Source: F1-60-MAGs104 sp964355975 (lineage in GTDB: Bacteria; Planctomycetota; Phycisphaerae; Phycisphaerales; SM1A02). From it: a stretch of 64,000 nucleotides of DNA. Under the pieces are notes generated by a model. It saw nothing but the letters and a program-made list of their open reading frames with translations. It searched no databases and had not been told where the DNA came from. Location of the stretch: NCBI GenBank assembly GCA_964355975.1, contig CAYHFW010000008.1:31225-95224 (forward strand). Reading direction: 5' to 3'. How positions within the stretch are numbered: position 1 is the first letter of the stretch; the number at the start of each line of letters is the position of its first letter. A program made the position numbers and the translations under genes. This document shows, piece by piece, positions 34,099 to 42,689 of the stretch.

Positions 34099-35057
34099 GG
34101 GGCACCTCGGGATTGCTGGCGCGCATGACCGCCGTGTTCTGTGACGAGACGCACAAAGACTTCGTCGAGCGAGACCCGCGCGATTTCAACGCGGCGGGAG
34201 GGCACGGCAGCGAGCGCTTCGATCATGATTCGCCGGGGATCGATCGCTTGCGAAACCGCAAGCGTCAGCGTCTTGCCGTCGGCCGATGATTCGATCGAGT
34301 CGACTCCAGAAATTGCGGCGAGCGCGGTGACAGCGTTCGCGCCGTCGCCGAGTGGTTCAACAAGGATCGCGCGGGGCGAGTGCTGCGCCGTGACTTCACG
34401 TGTCACCGCATCAAGAATCTTCTCGCCGCGATTGATGAGTACAACGCGCTCGCAGAGTTGCTCGGCCTGCGCCATCTGATGGGTCGAGAGAACGATTGTG
34501 TGTCCCGCGCGGTGCAGATCTTGCACGGTCGAGATCAAGATGCGAGCGTTGACTGGGTCGAGTCCAGAAAATGGTTCGTCGAGCACGATGAGATCTGGAT
34601 CATGCAAGACCGCCGCGAGAAACTGCACCTTCTGCTGCATGCCCTTGCTCAACTCTTGGCAGCGGGCGCGAAAGACTCCTGGAAGTTCGATGCGCTCGAG
34701 CCATCCTTCAACGCGCGACTTCAGCCCAGCCTTTGGCAGCCCTTTGAGTTGGCCCATGAATTGCAAGAATTCGCCGACGCGCATGCGCCGGTAGACGCCG
34801 CGCTCTTCAGGCAGATAGCCGATGCGATCTTTCATGTCGAGCGCATCGCCGCCGAGCACTCGAATTGTTCCACTGTCTGCTCGAATGAGCGACATGATCA
34901 TGCGTATCGCTGTGCTCTTTCCTGCACCATTGGGGCCGAGCAATCCGATGAGCGATCCTTGGGGCACATCGAGGTCGAGACCACCGACGGCATCGACTGT
35001 GCCGAAGCGCTTGCGAACGCCGCGCAGTTGAATCGCAGATTCTTGAGTCGCAGTCAT
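34095..35057 (-). CDS. ABC transporter ATPase, NatA-like
   Basis: The 320-residue ATPase has Walker A GPNGAGKST near 40, the signature LSKGMQQKVQFLAAVLHDPDLIVLDEPFSGLDP and STHQMAQAEQLCERVV for the switch His. A C-terminal accessory domain (about 220-310) is typical of exporters of the NatA/DrrA type. It powers the NatB-like permease encoded downstream with a four-base overlap. It follows the LolA-like gene by 14 bases in the same operon. Confidence 0.93.
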   Translation of the reverse strand: MTATQESAIQLRGVRKRFGTVDAVGGLDLDVPQGSLIGLLGPNGAGKSTAIRMIMSLIRADSGTIRVLGGDALDMKDRIGYLPEERGVYRRMRVGEFLQFMGQLKGLPKAGLKSRVEGWLERIELPGVFRARCQELSKGMQQKVQFLAAVLHDPDLIVLDEPFSGLDPVNARILISTVQDLHRAGHTIVLSTHQMAQAEQLCERVVLINRGEKILDAVTREVTAQHSPRAILVEPLGDGANAVTALAAISGVDSIESSADGKTLTLAVSQAIDPRRIMIEALAAVPSRRVEIARVSLDEVFVRLVTEHGGHARQQSRGAP

Positions 35058-35071
35058 TGTGCTCTCAGGCC

Positions 35072-35953
35072 TTACTTCTTGACTGGGGGTGCCGCTGGCG
35101 CGCTTCCTGTCGTCTTGGCTGGGCTCTGCGCAGCCTTTACAAGTGCCTGAATCTCTGCTGGAAGCGCAAAGACCGATGGATCGATCGATGCAAACTCGAT
35201 CGTGTTCATTGTGATCTTCTGGGTCTGACCCATCATCGTGTTCTCTTGCACTTTCGCAATGGTGCGACCCGAGAAGAGAGTGAACTCAGTGAAGCTCGTT
35301 GTGACTTCAAACTCGCCCATCGACGATTTCACTGCCTCGGCCGAGCCGATGAGATGCCCAGTTGCGATCTCGTAGAAGCGCGTCGAGCGATCTTCGCCAC
35401 GCTTGAGTTGAACTTTGTAGCAGGGAGTGCCGCGAAAGTCGCTGAGTCCGACGACCTCGACCGCGTCGCATCCGAGTCCTGGATTCAATTCGCTCTCGAT
35501 GCTCGAGTCGCGTTGAACGCGCGCGAGTTCGTCGGCGTCCATCAGACTTGGACCGCGCATCGGGTTGATCGACCAGCCGACATTTCCATTGATGCCTTGT
35601 CGGATCTTTCCAAAACCGGGAAGGTCAGTCTCGAAGAGCAGCATGTTGGGCGAAACGGTCTTGGTCGTGATTGTTCCTTTGAGAGATTGCGCTTTCATCT
35701 CAATGGTTCCAACTTGCGTGCGCGAGCCTTGCATGCGAATCAGGTCTGCTCCGCCCGCTGCGGCGATGGCCCGAGCAAAGATGTCGCTCGCTGATGGAAT
35801 CGGTTCTGCGTTGGAGGCCGGCGCTGGCGCGGATGTTGGCGCCGCTGCGGGTGCGACTGTGGGCTTGGCACTCTGCGCCTGCGCGAAAAACGCGGTGGCA
35901 GCGAGCGAAAGCAGTGCGGTCCAAGGAGAGAATGATTGTGGTGGGTAGCGCAT
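35072..35953 (-). CDS. Exported LolA-like / outer-membrane lipoprotein sorting fold protein
   Basis: The 293-residue protein has a signal peptide (WTALLSLAATAFFAQAQS), an Ala/Pro linker, then a beta-rich domain resembling the LolA/LppX half-barrel: ADLIRMQGSRTQVGTIEMKAQSLKGTITTK, LLFETDLPGFGKIRQGINGNVGWSINP, FRGTPCYKVQL and FSGRTIAKVQENTMMGQTQKITMNTIEF. Such folds carry lipoproteins or lipids through the periplasm. It sits between an S41 peptidase and an ABC exporter in one operon, suggesting an envelope function. The true ligand is unknown. Confidence 0.72.
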   Translation of the reverse strand: MRYPPQSFSPWTALLSLAATAFFAQAQSAKPTVAPAAAPTSAPAPASNAEPIPSASDIFARAIAAAGGADLIRMQGSRTQVGTIEMKAQSLKGTITTKTVSPNMLLFETDLPGFGKIRQGINGNVGWSINPMRGPSLMDADELARVQRDSSIESELNPGLGCDAVEVVGLSDFRGTPCYKVQLKRGEDRSTRFYEIATGHLIGSAEAVKSSMGEFEVTTSFTEFTLFSGRTIAKVQENTMMGQTQKITMNTIEFASIDPSVFALPAEIQALVKAAQSPAKTTGSAPAAPPVKK

Positions 35954-35977
35954 CGGTTGAATTCGTGAGTGATCGAA

Positions 35978-37387
35978 CTAGGGTGCGGGAGCGGGTGCAG
36001 TCGTGGGGGTTCGTTCGTGTGCGATCCACTTCAAGGCATCGCGCAGTTCAGGATCGGGCGACGAAGAGTAGTCGCTTCGTGTTGGGGCTGTGCCGATCTG
36101 CTGCGCGACGCCGACCCCTTCGACCAGTGTGCCTGATGGAGTTCGAAAGTCTCCGATGGCGTGCAAGAGCACATCGCCGTTGGGAAGGTTGTGAGTGGTT
36201 GCGGGCAGCGCCGCTCCTGCAGAAGTCCGCCCAAAGGGTTGCGCGCGGTGGAGATCAAGGAGTCCTGCCGCGAAAATTTCGGATGTGCTCCCGGTATGCC
36301 CATCAATCAGTAGCGCGAGTGGTCCAGAGAAGACTCCGATGATGTTGCCAGCGCGGTCGACGCTTCGAGGGTTGGTTCGAAAATCGATCTTCATGTCGCG
36401 TCCACGCATCGTGCCAAGCGACGCTGTCTCTGCAAGAAAGTGTCCCGCAACACCCGTCGCCATCAATCCCAGTCCTCCAGGATTTCCGCGCAGGTCGATC
36501 ACGATCGCATCGGCTGTGCGAAACGCAGTGAGCGCATCGTCGATCGCAGGTGAGAGTGCGGTCATCCAAATGCTGAATCGCAAGTACCCGACGCGGCCAG
36601 TCTTCGCCGGATCACATCCGAGCGCTCGGATCGCATCGTCGCTCAGCCAATACTGCTCAACTTCTGCGGGAAAAGGAGGGAGATTTCCGAATGTCGCGCG
36701 CTCACCTGGCAGGTCTTCGAGAATGATGTTGATGGTGTGCTCGACCGATGCTTCATCGACAAAGACGTAGACAGGACTCATGCCAGGGCGTCCGCCGAGA
36801 AAAGCCTCGATCGCGCGGTCGCGCGCGAGACGTTCGAGCGCTGTACGCGGGTTTCCGAAGGGCTTGATGACCTCGGTGAGTGGATCTCCGTCACTGCTGA
36901 CCACCCGCCATCCAGTTCGAACTCCTGCAATCGCCGCGGGACTCTTTGCGGCGACGCGCGTGACGATCGCTTCATTGCCGATGACCTGAAGAGTGATGCC
37001 AGACCATCCGCCGACCGCTTCGGTTGAACCCGAAACAGAATTCGGAATGATCGCAAAGTGGCTTTCGCCGAGTGTGTCGAGCATGTCACGAAGCACCTCG
37101 CGAAGTTCATCGGTTGAATTGGCGGCGACTGCGCGATCGCGAAACTGCAAGCGCTTGTCGTTCCATTCGCCTTGGTTGATGGATGGATCGGGATGCGTGT
37201 CGCGAATGATCAGCCACACTTGGTCGAAGACATCCCCATTCATCAGTGCGAGCGACTCTTCGGGCGGATGATCGGGCTGCTTCGTCGCCACTGGCGCGGG
37301 CGGAGCAACTTGGGCGGCGGCGCATCCACTCGCAACGGCGTGAAGAGTGATGGCCGCAGCGAGTGACGCGAGCTGAAAGGGGCGCAT
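35978..37387 (-). CDS. Exported S41 family (C-terminal processing/IRBP-like) peptidase
   Basis: The 469-residue protein has a signal peptide ending in AVASGC, which could be a lipobox though with Ala at -3. After that come a helical cap (VFDQVWLIIRDTHPDP ... LGESHFAIIP), a PDZ domain (ITLQVIGNEAIVTRVAAKSPAAIAGVRTGWRVV) and the S41 core: VGYLRFSIW, AIVIDLRGNPGG, and the nucleophile segment IDGHTGSTSEIFAAG with Ser367. The position where C-terminal processing enzymes have a Lys (GK) reads RTSAGAALPA, so a Ser-Lys dyad is not evident. It heads the operon continuing with the LolA-like protein and ABC exporter. Confidence 0.87.
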   Translation of the reverse strand: MRPFQLASLAAAITLHAVASGCAAAQVAPPAPVATKQPDHPPEESLALMNGDVFDQVWLIIRDTHPDPSINQGEWNDKRLQFRDRAVAANSTDELREVLRDMLDTLGESHFAIIPNSVSGSTEAVGGWSGITLQVIGNEAIVTRVAAKSPAAIAGVRTGWRVVSSDGDPLTEVIKPFGNPRTALERLARDRAIEAFLGGRPGMSPVYVFVDEASVEHTINIILEDLPGERATFGNLPPFPAEVEQYWLSDDAIRALGCDPAKTGRVGYLRFSIWMTALSPAIDDALTAFRTADAIVIDLRGNPGGLGLMATGVAGHFLAETASLGTMRGRDMKIDFRTNPRSVDRAGNIIGVFSGPLALLIDGHTGSTSEIFAAGLLDLHRAQPFGRTSAGAALPATTHNLPNGDVLLHAIGDFRTPSGTLVEGVGVAQQIGTAPTRSDYSSSPDPELRDALKWIAHERTPTTAPAPAP

Positions 37388-37420
37388 TCTTTCAAGTATC
37401 GCATGGGCGCGGCGCGGTAA

Positions 37421-37463
37421 TCCATCCGTCTATCCGGATGGACGGTTGAAAAGACGTTCAACC
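37421..37463. promoter_or_regulatory. two adjacent inverted repeats between the S41 operon and metH
   Basis: In the 93-bp divergent gap, TCCATCCG (37421-37428) pairs with CGGATGGA (37435-37442), and GGTTGAA (37444-37450) pairs with TTCAACC (37457-37463). They may be operators or transcript hairpins. Which promoter they serve is unknown. Confidence 0.5.
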
Positions 37464-37480
37464 CCCTCTACCCTTGCCGC

Positions 37481-40400
37481 GTGCCCAAAACATTTCTCGC
37501 TCAACTTGATCGGCGTGTCATGCTCTTTGACGGGGCGATGGGAACGTCGATTCACGCCTGTGCCGATTGCACGCCAGCGGACTACCTCGGAAGAGACAAC
37601 TGCACTGACATTCTTGTGCGATCGCGCCCCGACATGATCCAGCGCATTCACGAGAGTTTTCTCGCGGTCGGTGCGGACGTTGTCGAGACTGACACCTTTG
37701 GAACGAATCAACTCGTCGCTGCCGACTTCGATCAGGAGATGGTGGAGTGGGTGTACGACCTCAATGTGCGAGCGGCGCAGATTGCGCGTGCGGCGTGCGA
37801 CCGCCACGCGTCTGTGAGTCAGCCTCGATTCGTCGCGGGTTCGATGGGGCCAGGAACAAAACTCATTTCGCTCGGACAAGCGAGTTGGGCAACGATGGCC
37901 GACTCATACCGCGAGCAAGCGCGCGGATTGATCGATGGCGGTGCCGATTGTTTCATGATCGAGACCTGCCAAGATCTGCTGCAAATCAAGTGCGCGGTCA
38001 CTGCCTGCCTTGAGGCGCTTGAGTTGGCAAAGCGCTCAGTGCGGGACATGCCCATCTTGGTTTCGGTGACGATGGAAACGACAGGCACGATGCTGTTGGG
38101 ATCTGACATCGCAGCAGTCGTGAATGCGCTCAAGCCATTTCCAATTACTTCACTTGGATTGAATTGTGCGACGGGTCCAGTTGAGATGGCTCCGCACATC
38201 GCATACATCAGCAAGAACTGGGATCGCCCGTTCTCGGTTGTGCCCAACGCGGGGCTGCCCGTTCTCGTTGACGGCCGCACCGATTATCCGCTGAAACCAG
38301 TTGATTTCACGATCGCGATGCGCAGATTCGTCGAGGAGTATGGGGCAAACATCATCGGTGGATGTTGCGGCACCACGCCAGCGCACATCGCCGAACTGCG
38401 CGCAGCTGTGCCAGTTGCGCAACACGCCGCACCGCGTGCACAGCCCGTGACCGAACCTGCCTGTTCAAGCCTCTACACACAGACCGAGTTTCGTCAGGAC
38501 AACTCGTTTCTGATCGTTGCAGAACGCACCAATGCAAATGGATCGCGCAAGTTCAAGACTCTTCTCGATGCAGAAGATTGGGATGGCCTCGCTTCGATGG
38601 CGAAAGAAGAGGTGCGCGATGGTTCACATGTGCTCGATGTGTGCGTCGACTTTGTTGGGCGCGATGGCGCGCGTGACATGTCGCAGACCGTCGCGCGATT
38701 TGTGCGACAGGTGAACGCTCCGCTCATGATCGACTCGACGCAGGCAGATGTGATCGAAGCAGGTTTGCAGCATGCGCCAGGGCGCTGCATCGTGAACTCG
38801 ATCAATCTCGAGGATGGCGAGGCGCGACTCGATCGCATTTGCCCACTGTTGAAAAAGTATGGCGCTGCGTGCGTTGCGCTGACGATCGATGAAGATCCAG
38901 TCGCTGGCATGGCGAAGACCGCCAAACGCAAACTCGAGATCGCAGAGCGCATCCACGATCTGTACACGCGCAAGTGGGGGCTCGATGAGAGCGATCTCTT
39001 TTGGGATCCTCTCACCTTCACGATCGCGACCGGAAATGATGACGACCGCAGGCTCGGGCTCGAGACGCTTGAGGGAATTCGGCTGATTTCAGAGCGGTTT
39101 CCGCGTTGTTCGATCATCTTGGGGCTCTCGAATATCTCGTTCGGCTTGAAGCCTGCGGCGCGCGCGGTGCTCAACAGCGCCTATCTGCACGAAGCACGTG
39201 CACGCGGGCTCACCGCGGCGATCGTGCATGTCTCGCGCATCTTGCCTGAGAGTCGCATTCCCCCAGAGCAGTGGCAGGCCGCGCAGTGGCTCATCTTCGA
39301 TCGCCGTGGTGTCGATCGTCCGACGGGACAGCCAGAGAACTTCGATCCGTTGCTGCATTTCATCTCACTCTTTCCAGATGGTGTGAGCGCAGTCGCTGCA
39401 GCACCTCTGGCAGAACTCTCGATCGAAGAGCGGCTGCAACGACACATCGTCGATGGCGAAGAGAAGTCGCTCGAAGCATCACTCAACTCCGCGCTTGAGA
39501 TCTATCCGCCTCTGACGATTATCAATGATCATTTGCTCGCAGGCATGAAGACCGTGGGAGATCTCTTTGGCTCGGGACGGATGCAGTTGCCATTCGTTTT
39601 GCAGAGCGCATCCATTATGAAGAAGGCAGTCGCAATTCTTCAGCCACACATGGAGCGCGTTGGTGTCAATGCGAAGCCCAAAGCAACCATCGTGCTCGCG
39701 ACGGTGGCGGGCGATGTGCATGACATCGGTAAGAATCTCGTCGACATCATCCTCTCGAATAATGGCTACAAAGTGCACAATATCGGCATCAAACAGAGCC
39801 TCGCGCAGATTCTTGATGCGTGGCGAACAACGGGTGCCGACGCAATCGGGATGAGTGGACTGCTCGTCAAGAGCGTGACAGTCATGGAAGAAAGCCTGCG
39901 CGAAATGAATCGACAGGAGATTCGCGTGCCTGTGATGCTTGGCGGTGCCGCGTTGACGCGCCACTATGCCGAAGGGCATCTGAGACGCCTCTACCAGGGG
40001 GCGATGTACTACGGCCGCGACGCATTCGAGGGGCTTGCAGTCTGCGAAGCACTCTCACAGGGAACCCTTGCGGAGGTCGATCAGCAGATCAGCGCACGCC
40101 TTGCGAAACGCCAAGCGGTTGAGGCGCGCGTGAAAGCGAACGCACTGCGCGCAAGTGAAGCGGGCGGCGGCGGTGTGGCCACCGAGGGTGCGGACGTTTC
40201 GGCCGCGCGTGGGAGTGCATTTGATCCGGCATTTCCAAACACCGGCTGCTCGACGAGTGATGCAACGGTTGGTGGCGCCATCGACCGAACGAATGTGATT
40301 CCCGATCCACCGTTCTGGGGATCGCGCCTCGCCGAGCGGCTCGATCTCGACATGATCTACCCCTTCATCAACCGCACCGCGCTCTTTCGTGGCCAGTGGG

Positions 40401-41092
40401 GATTCCGCCGCGGCGACCTCGACGACAGTGCGTACGCGCGATTTCTTGCCGATGAAGTCGAGCCGATCTTGGAGCGATTGAAGCGCGAGTGCAAGGCCGA
40501 GAAGATCTTGCGTCCTGCGGTTGTGTGGGGGTATTTCCCGTGCAACGCGGTGGGAGATGACCTCGTCGTCTTCGACAGCGAAGATCATGACCGCGAGCGC
40601 GAGCGATTCTCGTTTCCGCGGCAGAAGTCAGGACGCAAGATTGCGATCAGCGACTTCTTTCGTCCGATCGAATCTGGAGTGCGCGATGTCTTGACATTGA
40701 CATGCGTCACGATGGGCAGCGAGGCGAGTCACCGGGCCAAAGCACTCTTCGAGCGCAACGCGTACACCGAGTACCTCTATCTGCACGGGATGGGTGTCGA
40801 GTGCGCCGAAGCGCTCGCTGAGATGTGGCACAAACGCATCCGCGCAGAACTCGGATTTGCACACGAGGATGATCCGAGGGTTGAGCGGCTCTTTCAGCAG
40901 CACTACCGCGGCAGCCGCTACTCGTTTGGGTATCCCGCCTGTCCAGAGATGGCAGACCAAGAGAAACTCTTTCGACTCTTGCAGCCTGAGCGCATCGGAT
41001 GCACGCTCACTGAGAACTATCAGATCGAACCCGAGCAGTCGACGAGCGCGATCATTGTGCACCACCCTCAGGCGAAATACTTTTCAGCGTGA
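37481..41092 (+). CDS. metH: Cobalamin-dependent methionine synthase
   Basis: Transfers the methyl group of 5-methyltetrahydrofolate to homocysteine through methylcobalamin. The 1203-residue protein has all four modules. The homocysteine module (1 to about 325) has zinc ligands GLNCATG and GGCCGTTPAH. The pterin module (about 345-610) has ERTNANGSRKF. The B12 cap and Rossmann module (640-880) has DVHDIGKN with cobalt-binding His747. The reactivation module (about 945-1195) has SDFFRPIESG and the RYSFGYPACPE motif. The GTG start lacks a clear ribosome site. A fluoride-channel gene is coupled to its stop. Confidence 0.96.
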   Translation: MPKTFLAQLDRRVMLFDGAMGTSIHACADCTPADYLGRDNCTDILVRSRPDMIQRIHESFLAVGADVVETDTFGTNQLVAADFDQEMVEWVYDLNVRAAQIARAACDRHASVSQPRFVAGSMGPGTKLISLGQASWATMADSYREQARGLIDGGADCFMIETCQDLLQIKCAVTACLEALELAKRSVRDMPILVSVTMETTGTMLLGSDIAAVVNALKPFPITSLGLNCATGPVEMAPHIAYISKNWDRPFSVVPNAGLPVLVDGRTDYPLKPVDFTIAMRRFVEEYGANIIGGCCGTTPAHIAELRAAVPVAQHAAPRAQPVTEPACSSLYTQTEFRQDNSFLIVAERTNANGSRKFKTLLDAEDWDGLASMAKEEVRDGSHVLDVCVDFVGRDGARDMSQTVARFVRQVNAPLMIDSTQADVIEAGLQHAPGRCIVNSINLEDGEARLDRICPLLKKYGAACVALTIDEDPVAGMAKTAKRKLEIAERIHDLYTRKWGLDESDLFWDPLTFTIATGNDDDRRLGLETLEGIRLISERFPRCSIILGLSNISFGLKPAARAVLNSAYLHEARARGLTAAIVHVSRILPESRIPPEQWQAAQWLIFDRRGVDRPTGQPENFDPLLHFISLFPDGVSAVAAAPLAELSIEERLQRHIVDGEEKSLEASLNSALEIYPPLTIINDHLLAGMKTVGDLFGSGRMQLPFVLQSASIMKKAVAILQPHMERVGVNAKPKATIVLATVAGDVHDIGKNLVDIILSNNGYKVHNIGIKQSLAQILDAWRTTGADAIGMSGLLVKSVTVMEESLREMNRQEIRVPVMLGGAALTRHYAEGHLRRLYQGAMYYGRDAFEGLAVCEALSQGTLAEVDQQISARLAKRQAVEARVKANALRASEAGGGGVATEGADVSAARGSAFDPAFPNTGCSTSDATVGGAIDRTNVIPDPPFWGSRLAERLDLDMIYPFINRTALFRGQWGFRRGDLDDSAYARFLADEVEPILERLKRECKAEKILRPAVVWGYFPCNAVGDDLVVFDSEDHDRERERFSFPRQKSGRKIAISDFFRPIESGVRDVLTLTCVTMGSEASHRAKALFERNAYTEYLYLHGMGVECAEALAEMWHKRIRAELGFAHEDDPRVERLFQQHYRGSRYSFGYPACPEMADQEKLFRLLQPERIGCTLTENYQIEPEQSTSAIIVHHPQAKYFSA

Positions 41093-41937
41093 GTGTGTTC
41101 ACCTGGATTCTTGTGGGATCTTGCGGCGGCGCGGTGGGTGCGTGGCTGCGCGCAGTCGTTCGCGACGAGTTCGTCGAGCGGGGAATGGCATCGTGGCAGG
41201 CAATTCTCGCGATCAATCTCGTTGGAAGTGCAATTGCGGGATGGTGCAGCGTTGTGGCCGAGAACGAATGGCAGCGGGTGCTCTTTCTCGCTGGAGCGTT
41301 CGGTGGCTTCACGACGTTCAGCGGGATGTGCGTTGACGTAGTGACCCAGTGGCGCGCGGGACGCAGAGCGACGGCGGCGTGCATCTGTCTTGGAACAGCG
41401 GCTGGCGGTCCACTGTGCGCGAGTGCTGCGCTCGCGGTTGCAGCGGTCGCACCCGCGTCGACGCACGCTCTGCTTCCTGCTGCCACATCACTGCGTGGTC
41501 GCCGCGCACACCACCACCTTGGAGGGTTTGGATTGATCGCACTCGGCGGTGCGCTCGGCAGTGCGGTGCGCATTGGTGCGGATTGCATCGCGCGTGCGAA
41601 TGAAATCGCCCCATGGATTTCAACGGCCTCGGTCAACATCGTCGGCGCAGCATTCGCCGCGTTTGCATTTCGTTGGCTCGCATCGATTGACGCGCTCGGG
41701 TGCCCGAGGCATGCGCCCCGTGCACGAGTTAGGCTCGAGCGATTTCTTCTCATCGGATGCGCTGGCGGGCTCACGACCATGAGCACGCTCTCGCTCGAGG
41801 CCATCGACGCAGCCCGCAGCAACTTCTTGCAGGCACTCACAGTTGTCGCGCTCAATTTCGCCTGCGGAATTGTTGCTGCGGCACTGGGATGGACCCTCGC
41901 CCAACGAGTGTTTCACCACGATTCAGCGGCATCGTGA
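41089..41937 (+). CDS. crcB: Fused double-domain CrcB/Fluc fluoride channel
   Basis: CrcB/Fluc proteins export fluoride as dual-topology dimers of subunits with four helices. Here two such domains lie in one 282-residue chain. Domain 1 (1-122) has GGAVGAWLRAVV, INLVGS with Asn43 and GAFGGFTTFSGM. Domain 2 (146-282) has GGALGSAVRIGAD, VNIVGA with Asn183 and GCAGGLTTMSTL. The 24-residue linker (ALLPAATSLRGRRAHHH) is not hydrophobic enough for an extra helix. The Phe-box residues differ between domains (Phe77/Met80 and Met231/Leu234). The GTG start overlaps the metH stop (GTGA), so the two are co-translated. Confidence 0.9.
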   Translation: MSVFTWILVGSCGGAVGAWLRAVVRDEFVERGMASWQAILAINLVGSAIAGWCSVVAENEWQRVLFLAGAFGGFTTFSGMCVDVVTQWRAGRRATAACICLGTAAGGPLCASAALAVAAVAPASTHALLPAATSLRGRRAHHHLGGFGLIALGGALGSAVRIGADCIARANEIAPWISTASVNIVGAAFAAFAFRWLASIDALGCPRHAPRARVRLERFLLIGCAGGLTTMSTLSLEAIDAARSNFLQALTVVALNFACGIVAAALGWTLAQRVFHHDSAAS

Positions 41938-41995
41938 ACGAATGGCGCATGCCGCCGCGCGCCGCATAGGCTCTGTTGCGTTCGAGGATGCATCC

Positions 41996-42676
41996 ATGAC
42001 TGACCCGACACTCTCTCTGACCTCATTCGATCCAACAGCAACACCGCGCAGTGCGGACATTCTGCGCCGTCAGTGGAAGTTGCGACGTGACTCATATGCG
42101 CAGGCGCATCTCTATGGCGATGTGCGTATTCGAGTGCATCGTGCTTTGACGTGGCTCGCGGTCGCGCAAGATCGACCCACGGCGCAAGCAGACACCGCGT
42201 GCATCGAACTGTGGTGCGCCGCAGGAAGTCTCTTTGCGCGTTGGAGTGCCGCACTGGGCGCTCCGCTTCCGCAGCGCGAGGCGACCGCATCATTCGCGCG
42301 CCAGATCATCCACTGGGACCGCGATGGAATCATGCCGGCTGTACTTGACTCAATTCGTGTGCACGCAGCGGCGATGTGGAGTGACCCATACCTCACAGAC
42401 GCGCGTGGGCTTGCGTCCGGCGCAAACCCCACTGCAGATGCGACGTGTCTGCCGAGTGATCCCACGCAGTTGCTCATCGGAATTCTTGAGCGCACTGGGT
42501 TCACGGTCCGTCAACTCACGCTCGGGTGCGCGACGTACGGCAGCGAACAGAATCGAAATGCAGTCGAGCGCGGAGTGAGCGCGCTCCATGCGCTCGTGCC
42601 AGCGTTTCTCCATGTCATCACCGAGCATGGATACATCGACGAGTGGGGAGCACTCTGCGCACCACCCCGTGCATGA
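41996..42676 (+). CDS. Hypothetical protein, 226 residues
   Basis: Not recognised. The protein is soluble and largely helical, with ILRRQWKLRRDSYAQAHLYGDVRIRVHRALTWL near the start and IELWCAAGSLFARWSAAL following. The charged amphipathic helices suggest a cytoplasmic protein, possibly interacting with nucleic acid or protein. The start at 41996 was chosen because GAGGAT lies just upstream; earlier in-frame ATGs fall inside the CrcB gene. It lies 58 bases after crcB and converges with the M42 peptidase gene. Confidence 0.7.
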   Translation: MTDPTLSLTSFDPTATPRSADILRRQWKLRRDSYAQAHLYGDVRIRVHRALTWLAVAQDRPTAQADTACIELWCAAGSLFARWSAALGAPLPQREATASFARQIIHWDRDGIMPAVLDSIRVHAAAMWSDPYLTDARGLASGANPTADATCLPSDPTQLLIGILERTGFTVRQLTLGCATYGSEQNRNAVERGVSALHALVPAFLHVITEHGYIDEWGALCAPPRA

Positions 42677-42689
42677 GCCAGTGGGCGGG

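Noticed and set aside
32687..34144. 485-codon open frame antisense to the NatB-like permease gene
   Set aside because: It is rich in Ser, Arg and Ala with no recognisable motif, and lies opposite a clear ABC-2 permease; long antisense frames are expected in GC-rich DNA.
37444..37463. MetJ-type met box (AGACG resemblance) near metH
   Set aside because: Only a partial match, and MetJ is known from gammaproteobacteria; the inverted repeat is reported without naming a regulator.
37388..37480. Cobalamin riboswitch upstream of metH
   Set aside because: The gap is only 93 bp to a divergent gene, too short for a full element, and the conserved B12-box core was not seen.
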